From positions 1 through 64,000 of the forward strand of contig NZ_JBFRYC010000003.1 in NCBI RefSeq assembly GCF_040892615.1: 64,000 nt of DNA, read 5' to 3'. A program made the position numbers and the translations under genes. The notes under the pieces are model-generated. The model ran no database searches. It was not told where the DNA came from and saw nothing but the letters and a program-made list of their open reading frames with translations. Every line of letters starts with the position of its first letter. The stretch's first letter is position 1. This document shows, piece by piece, positions 43,379 to 52,767 of this stretch. The DNA comes from Thioclava arctica. GTDB taxonomy: Bacteria; Pseudomonadota; Alphaproteobacteria; Rhodobacterales; Rhodobacteraceae.

Positions 43379-44599
43379 CTAGCGGCTGAAACAGGCCGCG
43401 ACCTCAACATGAGCAGAAAAGCGGAACTGATCGACGACCAATATCCGATCCAGCGTAAAGCCAGCATCAGCCAACGCCGCCGCTTCGCGCGCGAAAGTCA
43501 CCGGATTGCACGACACATGCACCAACCGCTTGAGGCGCGATGCACAGATCTGTGCAACCTGCGCCTCGGCCCCGGCCCGGGGCGGGTCGATCACGACGGC
43601 ATCGTAGCGGTCGATTTCATCGGACAAAAGCGGGCGGCGAAACAGATCGCGCACTTCCGAGGTCACGCGGTGCAGCCCCTTGGCCTGCCGCCAACCCAGA
43701 TCAAGCGCCTCAATCATCGCCGTCGCGTTTTCAACCGCATGCACGCTTGCATCCTCGGCCAAAGGCAGGGCGAACGTGCCGCACCCTGCAAACAAGTCGG
43801 CAACCTTTGAGGCCCCGGTCACCGCCTCACGTACGAAGGCGACCAGCGCCGCCTCGCCATGCGCGGTCGCTTGTAAAAACGCACCCGGCGGCGGGGCAAC
43901 TTTGGCCGCACCAAAGCTTTGGAGTGGCGCGCGCCGCGCGGCAATCACCTCACCATTCCAAGTGAGCCGCGCCAAGTCCCGGCGGCGGGCCAGATCGGCC
44001 AAGGCCTCGAATTGGGCGGGATCAGTGTCTTTTCCACCGGTCGCCGCGATATCAAGGCCGTTCTGCGACAGGCTCATTGCAAAGGCGACCTCGCCCTTGC
44101 GCGAGGCGCCAATCGCGGTGGCTTCATGCAAGATCGGGAGCGCTGCCAATAGTTCCGGCCGCAAGATCAGACAGCCCGGCACCTCGACCAGCGTGTCCGA
44201 GGCACGGGCGTGAAACCCGACCAACGTCCCCTTTTTGGTGCGCCGCCCTGCCAAAGTTGCGCGCCTGCGCGAGTGGAGCGGCGAGGTCGCGATCGTCATT
44301 TCGGGCACCGTGAGATTGCGCGCACTCAGCGCGTGGCGCACCACGTCAACCTTCCAGCCAGCCGTGAAAGCATCCGAGGCGTGCTGCATCACGCAGCCCC
44401 CGCAAGCCCGGTAATGCGGACAGGGGGCCGAGACCCGATCCGCACTGGGCGTGACGATCTTGGGCGCGGCGATCCGACCGGCTATCGGTTCACCCGACAC
44501 GACCTCTCCGGGCAGCGCCATGGCGACATGCACGGTCCCCTCGGGACCATGGGCCACGCCATCAGCATGGAGCGAAAGTCGGTCGATCGTATATGTCAT
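43379..44599 (-). CDS. TrmA/RlmD-family RNA uracil-C5 methyltransferase
   Basis: A 406-aa SAM-dependent enzyme that methylates uracil C5 in rRNA or tRNA. Iron-sulfur ligands appear as C-x5-C-x2-C in CPHYRACGGC with a later Cys in VPGC. SAM-binding motif DLFAGCGTFALPLAE, IDPPRAGAE, and the nucleophile in HVSCNP are clear. The open frame to 44674 overlaps the ABC gene; the ATG at 44599 is preferred. RlmC/RlmD/TrmA cannot be told apart here. Confidence 0.9.
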   Translation of the reverse strand: MTYTIDRLSLHADGVAHGPEGTVHVAMALPGEVVSGEPIAGRIAAPKIVTPSADRVSAPCPHYRACGGCVMQHASDAFTAGWKVDVVRHALSARNLTVPEMTIATSPLHSRRRATLAGRRTKKGTLVGFHARASDTLVEVPGCLILRPELLAALPILHEATAIGASRKGEVAFAMSLSQNGLDIAATGGKDTDPAQFEALADLARRRDLARLTWNGEVIAARRAPLQSFGAAKVAPPPGAFLQATAHGEAALVAFVREAVTGASKVADLFAGCGTFALPLAEDASVHAVENATAMIEALDLGWRQAKGLHRVTSEVRDLFRRPLLSDEIDRYDAVVIDPPRAGAEAQVAQICASRLKRLVHVSCNPVTFAREAAALADAGFTLDRILVVDQFRFSAHVEVAACFSR

Positions 44600-44648
44600 G
44601 GAAGTGCCATAGCGGGATGGGGCGGCACTGGGAAGGCCCTGTTTTGGG

Positions 44649-46475
44649 CTATTGCGCCGCTTGACTGTCCTCATCGCAATTCAGGAACCCACCGGATTGA
44701 CGCGCCCAGTAACGGGCATACAACCCCTGCGCGGCCAGCAAGTCATTATGGCTGCCTTGCTCCACGATACGACCCTGTTCCAGCACGATGATGCGGTCCA
44801 TCTCGGCAATCGTGGACAACCGATGCGCGATCGCAAGCACCGTTTTGCCCGCCATCACCCGATGCAGCGCCGATTGGATTGAGGCCTCAACCTCGGAATC
44901 AAGCGCCGAGGTCGCCTCATCCAGCACCAAAATCGGTGCGTCTTTCAGAAAGGCGCGGGCCAATGCGATCCGTTGGCGCTGACCACCCGACAGTTTGACG
45001 CCCCGCTCGCCCAGTTTGGCCTCATAGCCGCGGTTTCCCTCGTGATCTTGCATCGCGAGGATGAATTCATGCGCCTCGGCTTGTTTCGCCGCTGCGATCA
45101 GTTCGGCCTCGCTGGCATCGGGACGGCCATACAGGATATTTTCACGGGCCGAGCGATTGAACATCGCCGTCTCTTGCGTGACCATCGCGATCTGGCGGCG
45201 CAGGCTCTCTTGGGTGACGTCGCGAATATCGGTTTCGTCGATCAAAATAGAGCCTGTTTCAGCATCATAGAGCCTTAAAAGCAAAGCCACGAGCGTCGAC
45301 TTCCCGGCCCCGGATGCGCCCACAATCCCAATTCGCTCGCCATCGGCAATGTGCAAATCCAGCCCCTCGACGCCCCCTTTTTCGCGCCCGTAGGCAAAGC
45401 CCACATGATCAAAGCGGATCGCCCCGGCCACCTGCCCAAGATCGCGCGCATCGGGGGCGTCGGTCAGCCCGTGAGGGCGCGCAAGCGTGCGCATCCCGTC
45501 CTCAGCCTCGCCGATATTGGTCCAAAGCCCCATCAGCGCATTCGACACCCAGCCCGACATTTGCGCCAGTCGGATCGCAATCGCCCCAGACGTGGCGATA
45601 TCGCCCGCACTTGCCTGCCCGCGCGACCACAGCCAGATCGCTCCGCCAACCAAAATCACGGGCAGCAACCCGGAATACGCCATCTGGACGGTGCGATATA
45701 GGCTCTGAACTTGCCCAAAACGGATCGTTCGCGTGCGAAACGTCGACATCGCAGCAAGTGCCGAGCGATCCTCATACGCGGCATGCGCGAACAGCTTCAC
45801 CGTCTTGATATTGGTGATCGTGTCAACGACTTGCCCGGTCACCATCGCCCGCGACGCGGCGCGCGCACGCGATCGCGCCCGGATTTGGGGTAGGAAAGCC
45901 CGGATCAGCACCCCAAGGCCAAGCGTCCAGATCACCAGCGCGAAGGCTCCCCACAGATCAATCCCGATCAGCAGCAAAACCGACCCCAGGATCGAGGCCA
46001 GCGCAAAGAGCGCGGTATTGATCACCTCGGAAACCGTGTCCGTCACTGCGCGCGCGGTCTGCATCTGCTTTTGCGCAATACGGCCTGCGAAATCATTGTC
46101 AAAGAACGTCACAGATTGCCCCATCGTCCAGCGATGCAGGCGCGACAGCACAAGCGGAAGAACGTTGGGAGCAATCAGCAGGTTGGTTGTCGCCGAACTC
46201 AGCGCGAAAGCCGCGGGCCGGATGATAAGATAGAAGCTCACGAACAGCACCAGAAGCCCTGCGTTCCGGGCAATCACCTCAGCAGGTGCGCTACCAAGGG
46301 CTGCGTCGATCACGCGCCCCAACAGCCAAGCCGAGACCACCTCCATCGCGCCAGCCAACACCGAGGCAGCCCCAGAAATCACGATCAGAGAGCCGGCGCC
46401 TTTCAGGCACCAGCGGAAAAATGCAGCAAGGCTTTGCGGGGGCGGGCCGTCGGCCTTTTGGAATGGATCAAACAT
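44649..46475 (-). CDS. MsbA-type ABC exporter (fused permease-ATPase)
   Basis: A 608-aa half-transporter. Six membrane helices occupy about 25-320. The ATPase has Walker A GASGAGKST, signature LSGGQRQRIALARAF and Walker B ILVLDEATSAL. It should export a lipid or drug as a homodimer. The RNA methyltransferase gene follows by 49 bp and may be cotranscribed. Substrate unknown. Confidence 0.92.
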   Translation of the reverse strand: MFDPFQKADGPPPQSLAAFFRWCLKGAGSLIVISGAASVLAGAMEVVSAWLLGRVIDAALGSAPAEVIARNAGLLVLFVSFYLIIRPAAFALSSATTNLLIAPNVLPLVLSRLHRWTMGQSVTFFDNDFAGRIAQKQMQTARAVTDTVSEVINTALFALASILGSVLLLIGIDLWGAFALVIWTLGLGVLIRAFLPQIRARSRARAASRAMVTGQVVDTITNIKTVKLFAHAAYEDRSALAAMSTFRTRTIRFGQVQSLYRTVQMAYSGLLPVILVGGAIWLWSRGQASAGDIATSGAIAIRLAQMSGWVSNALMGLWTNIGEAEDGMRTLARPHGLTDAPDARDLGQVAGAIRFDHVGFAYGREKGGVEGLDLHIADGERIGIVGASGAGKSTLVALLLRLYDAETGSILIDETDIRDVTQESLRRQIAMVTQETAMFNRSARENILYGRPDASEAELIAAAKQAEAHEFILAMQDHEGNRGYEAKLGERGVKLSGGQRQRIALARAFLKDAPILVLDEATSALDSEVEASIQSALHRVMAGKTVLAIAHRLSTIAEMDRIIVLEQGRIVEQGSHNDLLAAQGLYARYWARQSGGFLNCDEDSQAAQ

Positions 46476-46537
46476 GCGGGCTCGCTTTCACGACTGCAAT
46501 ATAGCCCCCGATCAGGCGGGGGAAAGCGCCGCCAAGA

Positions 46538-47671
46538 TCACGCCAGCAGCTCGTCGCGGGTCAGCGTGAAATCTGACGCAATCCAGCGCGCCTCGATCTG
46601 GCGCAAACGCGCGCCCAGTTCCGGGCCTTGCAACGCTGGCATCAGATCGGCGCCCGTCACTGGAAAAACCTGATTTGCGCCGAAACAGAGCCTGTTTTTC
46701 CAGTTCTGTGGTAGTTCCTGACCGATCAGCGCGTGATGGAGCAGAAACGCATCCGCGCCCTCTTGGCCCCCCAATCTGTAGCCTAGAACCTCGGGGCGTT
46801 CGGGCGACACCATCGCCTCGCGCAATCGCGCCAACTGGCGCGCTTCGGCTTTGGACAGGCGCAGACGGTGCGCGACGTTGACACCGCCCAGCACGGCCAA
46901 ACGCCGCATTGGATTGGCTGGGCGGTCCTCAAGATGGATCAGCGGGGCCAAAGCGCGCGCATCTGCGCCGGGCAAAACCGCCATCAGGATACCGGCTTGC
47001 GCCATCGCCGCGACAGCAGGTGCAGGATCGGGCGCAGCCAGCAGTTTTTTCATCTCAGCGCCGAGGCGTTCGCGCGAAAGCGTCTCTATTTCAGCGGAAT
47101 TCGCCGCACAGGCAGCCAACCCTTCGGGATCAAGATCGTGGCCAAACCACGCGGTAAAGCGGAAAAACCGCAAGATCCGCAGATAATCTTCGCGGATGCG
47201 CGCCTGCGCGTCGCCCACAAATCGCACATGACGCGCGCGCAAATCCGCAATTCCGGTGCCGAGCGGGTCAAGCACCTCGCCATCGGCGCGCGCATATAAG
47301 GCATTCATCGTGAAATCGCGGCGCGCAGCATCCTCGACCAGATCATCAGAGAACGCGACCGTTGCATGACGGCCATGTGTTTCGACATCGCGGCGAAATG
47401 TGGTGATCTCGTGTGGGTGGCCTTCGGCGATCACGGTGATCGTGCCATGCTCAAATCCGGTTGGCACGAATTTCAACCCCGCCCCTTTGGCGAGCTCCAT
47501 CACCCGTTCGGGGCGCGCATCCGTGGCAATATCAATATCGCTGACCGGCGCGCCGATGGCGTCGTTGCGCACGCATCCGCCCACCAACAACGCCTGATAC
47601 CCACCAGCCGAAAGCATCGCCAAGACGGCTTGCACATGCCCCGCACGCAGCCAATCGCCTGTCAGTTTCAT
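46538..47671 (-). CDS. cca: tRNA nucleotidyltransferase/poly(A) polymerase family protein
   Basis: A 377-aa class II nucleotidyltransferase that adds or repairs the CCA end of tRNA. Signatures: LLVGGCVRNDAIG, the metal-binding pair DIDIAT, and RRDFTMNALY. The neck region ARIREDYLRILRFFRF follows. Overlaps the Nudix gene stop by 4 bp. A CCA-adding role is likely; a poly(A) polymerase paralogue is the alternative. Confidence 0.92.
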   Translation of the reverse strand: MKLTGDWLRAGHVQAVLAMLSAGGYQALLVGGCVRNDAIGAPVSDIDIATDARPERVMELAKGAGLKFVPTGFEHGTITVIAEGHPHEITTFRRDVETHGRHATVAFSDDLVEDAARRDFTMNALYARADGEVLDPLGTGIADLRARHVRFVGDAQARIREDYLRILRFFRFTAWFGHDLDPEGLAACAANSAEIETLSRERLGAEMKKLLAAPDPAPAVAAMAQAGILMAVLPGADARALAPLIHLEDRPANPMRRLAVLGGVNVAHRLRLSKAEARQLARLREAMVSPERPEVLGYRLGGQEGADAFLLHHALIGQELPQNWKNRLCFGANQVFPVTGADLMPALQGPELGARLRQIEARWIASDFTLTRDELLA

Positions 47672-48264
47672 CCCGCCATCCCATCTGCCAAGGACCGCAG
47701 CATACGCGCGGTTGCCCCCCAGATGTAGTAGGGTCCGTAAGGCGCGACGAAATAGTAGCGCCGTGCACCGCGCCAGCGCCGCGATTCAACACGGAAATTC
47801 GTAGGGTTCGCGATGTGCGACAGTGGCACGGTAAACACCTCGGCCACTTCGCCTGCCTCCGGGCGTGGCGTGAACGGCACCTTGATGCGCGCGAGCACCG
47901 GCGTCACCAGAAACGAGGTCACCGTCTCATGCGGCTCAAGCGTGCCCAACACTTCGACATTGGCGGGATCAAGGCCGATTTCCTCGTGTGCCTCGCGCAG
48001 AGCAGCCCCGACGGGCCCAGCGTCACCGGGATCGACCTTGCCACCGGGAAAAGAAATTTGACCGGGATGGTGGCGCAGATGCGAGCTGCGCTTGGTAAGA
48101 TAGAGCAGAGGCTCAGGGCCAGAGGCATCGAAGGCCACCAGCACCCCCGCCGAACGCAGCGTGCGCCCTTCCGCCAGAACCGCTTCGGGGTTCAGGTCAT
48201 AGTCCGACGAGGGCCGCCCCGCCCGGCCCAGCGCGGCCAGAACCGGGGCGAGCGGATCAGTCAT
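47668..48264 (-). CDS. Nudix hydrolase, CoA pyrophosphatase type
   Basis: A 198-aa Nudix enzyme. The UPF0035 motif LYLTKRSSHLRHHPGQISFPGGK precedes the Nudix box GGKVDPGD..PVGAALREAHEEIGL; this combination marks CoA diphosphatases that split CoA into phosphopantetheine and 3',5'-ADP. The start is ambiguous (48264 or 48267); both overlap the hslO end. It is middle gene of hslO-nudix-cca. Confidence 0.88.
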   Translation of the reverse strand: MTDPLAPVLAALGRAGRPSSDYDLNPEAVLAEGRTLRSAGVLVAFDASGPEPLLYLTKRSSHLRHHPGQISFPGGKVDPGDAGPVGAALREAHEEIGLDPANVEVLGTLEPHETVTSFLVTPVLARIKVPFTPRPEAGEVAEVFTVPLSHIANPTNFRVESRRWRGARRYYFVAPYGPYYIWGATARMLRSLADGMAG

Positions 48265-49276
48265 CATCACTCTCACGCGGGCTACCACCGGGGTTTTTCG
48301 CGGCCTCAAATCCCAGCGTCGCAGGGTCGAATTCATAATGCGCGCCGCAGAACTGGCAATCAGCGGTGACACGTCCATCATCCGTGGTCATCGTGGCAAT
48401 ATCGCGCGCCGAATAGATCGAGAGCGAGTTGCGCACGCGATCAGCAGAACAGGTGCAGCCAAATTCCACGCGCTGCGGATCGAAGACACGCGGGCGTTCC
48501 TCGTGAAACAGCCGCACCAGCAGATCGGTGGGCTGCACGGTCGGGCCGATCAGCTCCATGTCCTCGACGGTATCCAGCAGCACATTCGCGCGCACCCAAT
48601 TCTCGCCCTCTTCGCCTTCCAGCAGATCCTCGGGGTTCAAAAGGCCCTCATCGCCCGATCCTTCAGGGACAATATGCAGCGGCGAGGCGGGTGGCATATG
48701 TTGCAACATCACCCCCCCTGCTCGCCAGCTTTCGCCCTGCCCCGGCAAGATCGAGCGCCCGAAGGACAGTTCGAACCGGGTGGCGAGTTGCTCGGATTGG
48801 GCAAAATAGGCCTCGGCGCAGGCGCTCAGCGAACCACCGGTCAGAGGCGTGATCCCTTGATAGGGCGTGGTATCCTGACCTTGGTCGATCAGAATGGCGA
48901 AATAGCCCTGACCGATCTGGCTAAACGGATCAGCTGCCAAATCAAGCGCCTCCGCGTCGTAACTCGCCCAGCCGCGGATGCGCGCCGGCGCGCCGTCAGC
49001 GGTGGGGGCGTAGTAATCGGTGGCGATAATACGGATCGGGCCATTGCCGCGCACTTGGATCGAGAGTTTCCAGCGCAGTTTGATTGTCTGGCCGATCATC
49101 GCGGTGAGCAACGCCACCTCGGCAACCAGCATTTCAACGATGCGCGGATAGTCATGCTGCGAGAGCACCTCTTCCAGCACCCCATCAAGACGCGCGACCC
49201 GACCGCGAATATCGGATCGGTCAAGTTGGAACGGCAGAACGGTATCGTCCCAGGCGATTTGGGAAAGCTTCGACAT
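48257..49276 (-). CDS. hslO: Hsp33, redox-regulated chaperonin
   Basis: A 339-aa holdase that is switched on by oxidation. The C-terminal zinc-binding cysteines are C-x-C (FGCTCSADR) and C-x2-C (DCQFCGAHYEF). The N-terminal domain includes GIQGLTP-like segments (TTPYQGITPLTGGSL). The ATG at 49276 is used; the frame continues to 49399 without support. Confidence 0.93.
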   Translation of the reverse strand: MSKLSQIAWDDTVLPFQLDRSDIRGRVARLDGVLEEVLSQHDYPRIVEMLVAEVALLTAMIGQTIKLRWKLSIQVRGNGPIRIIATDYYAPTADGAPARIRGWASYDAEALDLAADPFSQIGQGYFAILIDQGQDTTPYQGITPLTGGSLSACAEAYFAQSEQLATRFELSFGRSILPGQGESWRAGGVMLQHMPPASPLHIVPEGSGDEGLLNPEDLLEGEEGENWVRANVLLDTVEDMELIGPTVQPTDLLVRLFHEERPRVFDPQRVEFGCTCSADRVRNSLSIYSARDIATMTTDDGRVTADCQFCGAHYEFDPATLGFEAAKNPGGSPRESDDD

Positions 49277-49373
49277 GGTGCTCCTGACGGGCTCAATGGG
49301 GTTTTCGGGCGGCGCGCGGCCTGCCATATAGACCCTATATAGGCGAGGCAACCATAGACCCAAGGGGGCAATC

Positions 49374-49823
49374 ATGATCCGCAGATTTGGCGAGAGCATG
49401 AAAACAGGACAGCGCTACAAACTGCGACCCGGTGCGTATGGTATCTTGATGCGTGAGGGTCGGGTCTTGCTGACCCATCAACGCGCGCCGGTGCCTGAAT
49501 ATCAATTGCCCGGCGGTGGCGTTGATCCTGGCGAGGGCGCTATCAGAGCGCTGCATCGCGAGGTGTTTGAAGAAACCGGCTGGGCTATCGCCGCCCCCAT
49601 CAGGATCGGGGCGTTTCGCCGATTTGCCTACATGCCCGAATACGAAGTCTGGGCCGAGAAACTTTGCACGATTTACGCCGCCCGCCCGGTGATCCGGCGT
49701 GGCCTGCCCAGCGAGCCCGACCATCGCGCTGCCTGGATGGCGCCCGAAGAGGCCGTTGAAGCGCTTGGAAATGATGGAGATCGTCACTTTCTGCAAAGAT
49801 TTTTGCAGATTGCAATGCGCTAG
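49374..49823 (+). CDS. Nudix hydrolase
   Basis: A 149-aa Nudix protein with box GGGVDPGEGAIRALHREVFEETGW. No additional motif fixes the substrate. It is divergent from hslO with a 97-bp spacer that contains the palindrome CCTATATAGG (49334-49343). Confidence 0.85.
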   Translation: MIRRFGESMKTGQRYKLRPGAYGILMREGRVLLTHQRAPVPEYQLPGGGVDPGEGAIRALHREVFEETGWAIAAPIRIGAFRRFAYMPEYEVWAEKLCTIYAARPVIRRGLPSEPDHRAAWMAPEEAVEALGNDGDRHFLQRFLQIAMR

Positions 49824-50220
49824 GCGTCACAAAATCAACGTACAATATTGCGCGCTACAAGTTGACGTTACGGGAATGAGGCAGTCTAGCAATAGTGCAT
49901 GAATTCATGCGCCTCTCACGCAGTAGCAAGCATCACAGCTGGGCATAGCAACAGCGTGTATACACGGGGCGATGCCACACTTATTGTGGATGACGATATC
50001 AGCCACCTGACGATCTGATCGGGGCGCGTGGGGATGGTTCAAACACCAATCATCGACTCGATGGGCTGCCCTTCCCCACCCGCAACGCGATCGCCCCGAC
50101 CAGCCTCACCGCCCCCAAACTGGGACCGGCCCGCCTACCCTGAACGACGGTGCAAAGTTCCAGCGTCATCGCCGATCTTGCGGCGCGCCGCTCGGTGCTG
50201 CCCGCCTGACGGCCAAGGCG
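49824..50220. other. Gene-poor stretch before the decayed secretion locus
   Basis: Nothing intact is visible. A 39-codon frame at 49899-50018 (+) ends in GDATLIVDDDISHLTI and could be the tail of a lost protein, possibly related to the secretion locus that follows, but there is no RBS and no family match I can name. The remainder has mixed frames with stops. Confidence 0.4.
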
Positions 50221-50797
50221 AAATCGAAAAACTGGATGGCGCGAAAAAGGCCGAACGCGAATTTGCCGATGTCGTAGTCGCCGCAGGTCTGGCACTGGTG
50301 CTGGAGATGGGGCTGAAACTGGCGTGCTCGGGGTTGATGGTGGTGCCCGGTGTTCTGTTTCAGAAAAAGATGATCGCGCTGACACAGTCCACGCAGGGTG
50401 CTTCGACCCACGCCTCGCCCGTGCTGCATGAGGCGATTTATGAACATGAGACCGTGACCACCGCGCGCGGCGGCGTCCGGGTCATGCGGATCTGGGAGGA
50501 TCGCATAACCCTGTCGGCTGCGAAGAGTTTCGAGCAACGCGAGCTGGCATCGGCGCTGACCTATTGGGCGCAAATGGTGCAGCAGGCCACTTATATCGCC
50601 GCCGCGGTGATCGGCACCTACAAGGTGCTCGCAGGCGATTTCACCGTGGGCTCGATCATCACGATCAGCATTTTGACCTCGCGCACGCTAGCGCCTCTGA
50701 CGCAACTGGCGGGAACTCTCGCGCGGAGACCTCAACGTCAAAGCGGCATTGAGCGGGCTGGATGCGATTATGGGCGCGAAACCGGCACGAAAAACGT
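50221..50797 (+). pseudogene. Decayed type I secretion ABC transporter (permease part)
   Basis: The frame encodes most of the last helices of a type I secretion permease/ATPase: WAQMVQQATYIAAAVIGTYK, FTVGSIITISILTSRTLAPL and TQLAGTLAR. After that point the matching continuation GDLNVKAALSGLDAIMGA is in a different frame (from 50725), ending at a stop. The N-terminal peptidase/TM half and the whole ATPase domain are missing. It is clearly a broken gene. Confidence 0.85.
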
Positions 50798-51022
50798 GAA
50801 GGTTCAGGCGCGACAAGAGCTCGATCTGACAGAGGCGATGTATGAAAAAGGCGTGGCCCCACTGATTGAAGTGACCGTGACGGTCAATCTGAGCCATCTG
50901 AGCGCGCAGCAGCGCCATCCGGAAATCCGCCCCGGGATGCAAGCGACCGTTGAATTGCACACTGGCGAGAAGGCCGTGCTGTGATCCCTTTGAAGCCGCT
51001 CTACAAATCGCGCGAGCCTTAA
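50798..51022 (+). pseudogene. Decayed HlyD-type adaptor of type I secretion
   Basis: Directly after the transporter remnant the sequence gives ARQELDLTEAMYEKGVAPLIE (part of an HlyD coiled hairpin), then the C-terminal end RPGMQATVELHTGEKAV. The final HlyD block (PLKPLYKSREP) is in another frame, ending at 51020-51022. N-terminal anchor and lipoyl domains are absent, and there is at least one frameshift. ABC and adaptor remnants in the usual T1SS order support one decayed operon. Confidence 0.82.
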
Positions 51023-52281
51023 TCGCGATACATCTTTGCGCCATCAAAGCTGAAGATGACCGCAGAAACGTCATCTTCCATCTGCGCATCTGTGTAATTC
51101 TCAAGATCCCAAAACACCGCATCCAGAAAGGCGCGCCCCCGCAATTGCGCAAATTTGGTAAAAATTGCGCTCAGACCGGCGTGATCAATCATTTTTCCAG
51201 CGCGGTTGGTTGCTTCGGTCATGCCATCAGACAGCAGGATCAGCCGATCACCGGGGGCAAGAACGGTACTGATACTTCGATAGCGCGCGCCCGGGATCAG
51301 GCCCACGGGCAAGCCTCCCTCCCCCAAAAATTCGATATCCCCCGATTGGCGTTGCACGACCGGATAGGGATGGCCCGCTTGCACCAGTTCAACCCGGCCA
51401 GTCACCAGATCAATATCGCTGTAAACGAGGGTGAAATAACTTTCGGTCTGCATCTCTTCGAGAACAAGTTCATTGAGCATCTCAGCCAATTCCGCAGGCG
51501 GGCGCCCCTCGTAAATGCCAAACTCGGACTCGACCATGGCGATATTTTGCGCGGGCATCGCACCGGACAGATAGCCCGCAAGCCGCGCCATCATCACCGC
51601 CGAGGTAATGCCATGGCCCGACACGTCGATCCCATACAGCCCGACACGGCGCGCGTTGATCGGGAAGAACCCCACCAGATCGCCCCCCACATGCCCCGCC
51701 GGGCGCAACATCAACGCGACTTCCGCAGAACCGAAACTACGGTGGCGTTCGCGCACAAGGCTTTGCTGTAGCTTGCGCGCCTCTTGTAAATCGCGCTCAA
51801 TCGCGTCCTGCGAGGCCCGCAGAAGGGCATTTTTGGCGCTTAATTCTTCTTGCATGGCAAGGATACGCCGCCCCGCGACAAGCCTTGCGCGCAGCTCTTC
51901 GCCATTAACCGGCTTGGACAGGAAATCGTCTGCGCCGCTTTCGAGACCGTGCGAGACATCGGTTTTGTCTGTCTTTGAGGTCAGCAGAATGAAATAGCCA
52001 TAGCTGGACCGGGTCATCTGGCGAAATGCGCGGCAGAAATCCGGCCCGTTCATTCCCGCCATCATCCAGTCAGAAATCACGATATCGGGCTCACATTTTG
52101 CACAGATCGGCAAAGCCTCTTCAGCGCTTGCCGCCTCAATCACCTCATAGCCTGAGCGCGAAAGTTGCGCAGTCAGAATCCGGCGCTGCATCCGGCTGTC
52201 ATCAACCACCAAAACGCGCCGCGGCACGGTTTCATTCAACCGCGGGTCCGAGATGATATGAGGTTTCAGAGCAAGTGACAT
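51019..52281 (-). CDS. Response regulator fused to a PP2C-type (SpoIIE/RsbU) phosphatase
   Basis: A 420-aa output protein. The receiver domain (about 20-140) has VVDDSR, phospho-acceptor Asp in VISDWMM and Lys in LSKPVNG. A coiled linker (145-180) leads to a SpoIIE domain with VGGDLVGFF, IDVSGHG and LLSDGMTEA; metal aspartates are kept. Such proteins dephosphorylate anti-sigma-factor antagonists. A GTG at 52320 is an alternative start. The 3' end overlaps the pseudogene tail by 4 bp. The divergent Hpt gene is the probable phosphodonor. Confidence 0.9.
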   Translation of the reverse strand: MSLALKPHIISDPRLNETVPRRVLVVDDSRMQRRILTAQLSRSGYEVIEAASAEEALPICAKCEPDIVISDWMMAGMNGPDFCRAFRQMTRSSYGYFILLTSKTDKTDVSHGLESGADDFLSKPVNGEELRARLVAGRRILAMQEELSAKNALLRASQDAIERDLQEARKLQQSLVRERHRSFGSAEVALMLRPAGHVGGDLVGFFPINARRVGLYGIDVSGHGITSAVMMARLAGYLSGAMPAQNIAMVESEFGIYEGRPPAELAEMLNELVLEEMQTESYFTLVYSDIDLVTGRVELVQAGHPYPVVQRQSGDIEFLGEGGLPVGLIPGARYRSISTVLAPGDRLILLSDGMTEATNRAGKMIDHAGLSAIFTKFAQLRGRAFLDAVFWDLENYTDAQMEDDVSAVIFSFDGAKMYRD

Positions 52282-52433
52282 AGATGGTGTCCGATCGGCA
52301 AAACTGCCCCGTTGTTTCACAACTCACCTAACAATTCCTGAATCCCTGATTACATGCGGCCTTAAAGGTTCGGCAAGCTTTGCAGGCTAATGTGATGCGC
52401 GGTGAGTGAACCAAGGGCACCTTGGAGGGTGAA

Positions 52434-52763
52434 ATGATTGATTGGGAACGTGTGGCCGAATTGCGTTCAGAAATTGGGGCAGAGGGGTTTGCCGAAGTCG
52501 TCGAACTGTTTCTTGATGAGGTGGAGGCCGTGGTGATGGCGCTTGGCCAAAAGCCTGGAAAGCTTGAAGACGAGTTGCATTTCCTCAAGGGATCGGCGCT
52601 CAACCTCGGGTTTCGGGCCTTTGGGGCGCAGTGTCAGATCGGCGAGAAACTGGCCGCCGCTGGACGCTCGGATGAGGTTGATGTCTCAAATATCTTAGAC
52701 GTTTATGGCGCGTCCAAGACTTGCTTCATGACCCGTCTCGAGGAATTCACGACCGCCGCCTGA
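52434..52763 (+). CDS. Histidine phosphotransfer (Hpt) protein
   Basis: A 109-aa four-helix Hpt domain with the phosphorylated His49 in HFLKGSALNLG. GGAGG lies 5 nt before the ATG at 52434 (an earlier ATG at 52422 is less well placed). It stands divergent from the receiver-phosphatase gene, and should shuttle phosphate between a hybrid kinase and that receiver. Confidence 0.9.
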   Translation: MIDWERVAELRSEIGAEGFAEVVELFLDEVEAVVMALGQKPGKLEDELHFLKGSALNLGFRAFGAQCQIGEKLAAAGRSDEVDVSNILDVYGASKTCFMTRLEEFTTAA

Positions 52764-52767
52764 ACAC

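Noticed and set aside
50028..50984. 318-codon frame as an intact gene
   Set aside because: Merges pieces of an ABC permease and an HlyD adaptor with out-of-frame matching pieces; called as two pseudogenes.
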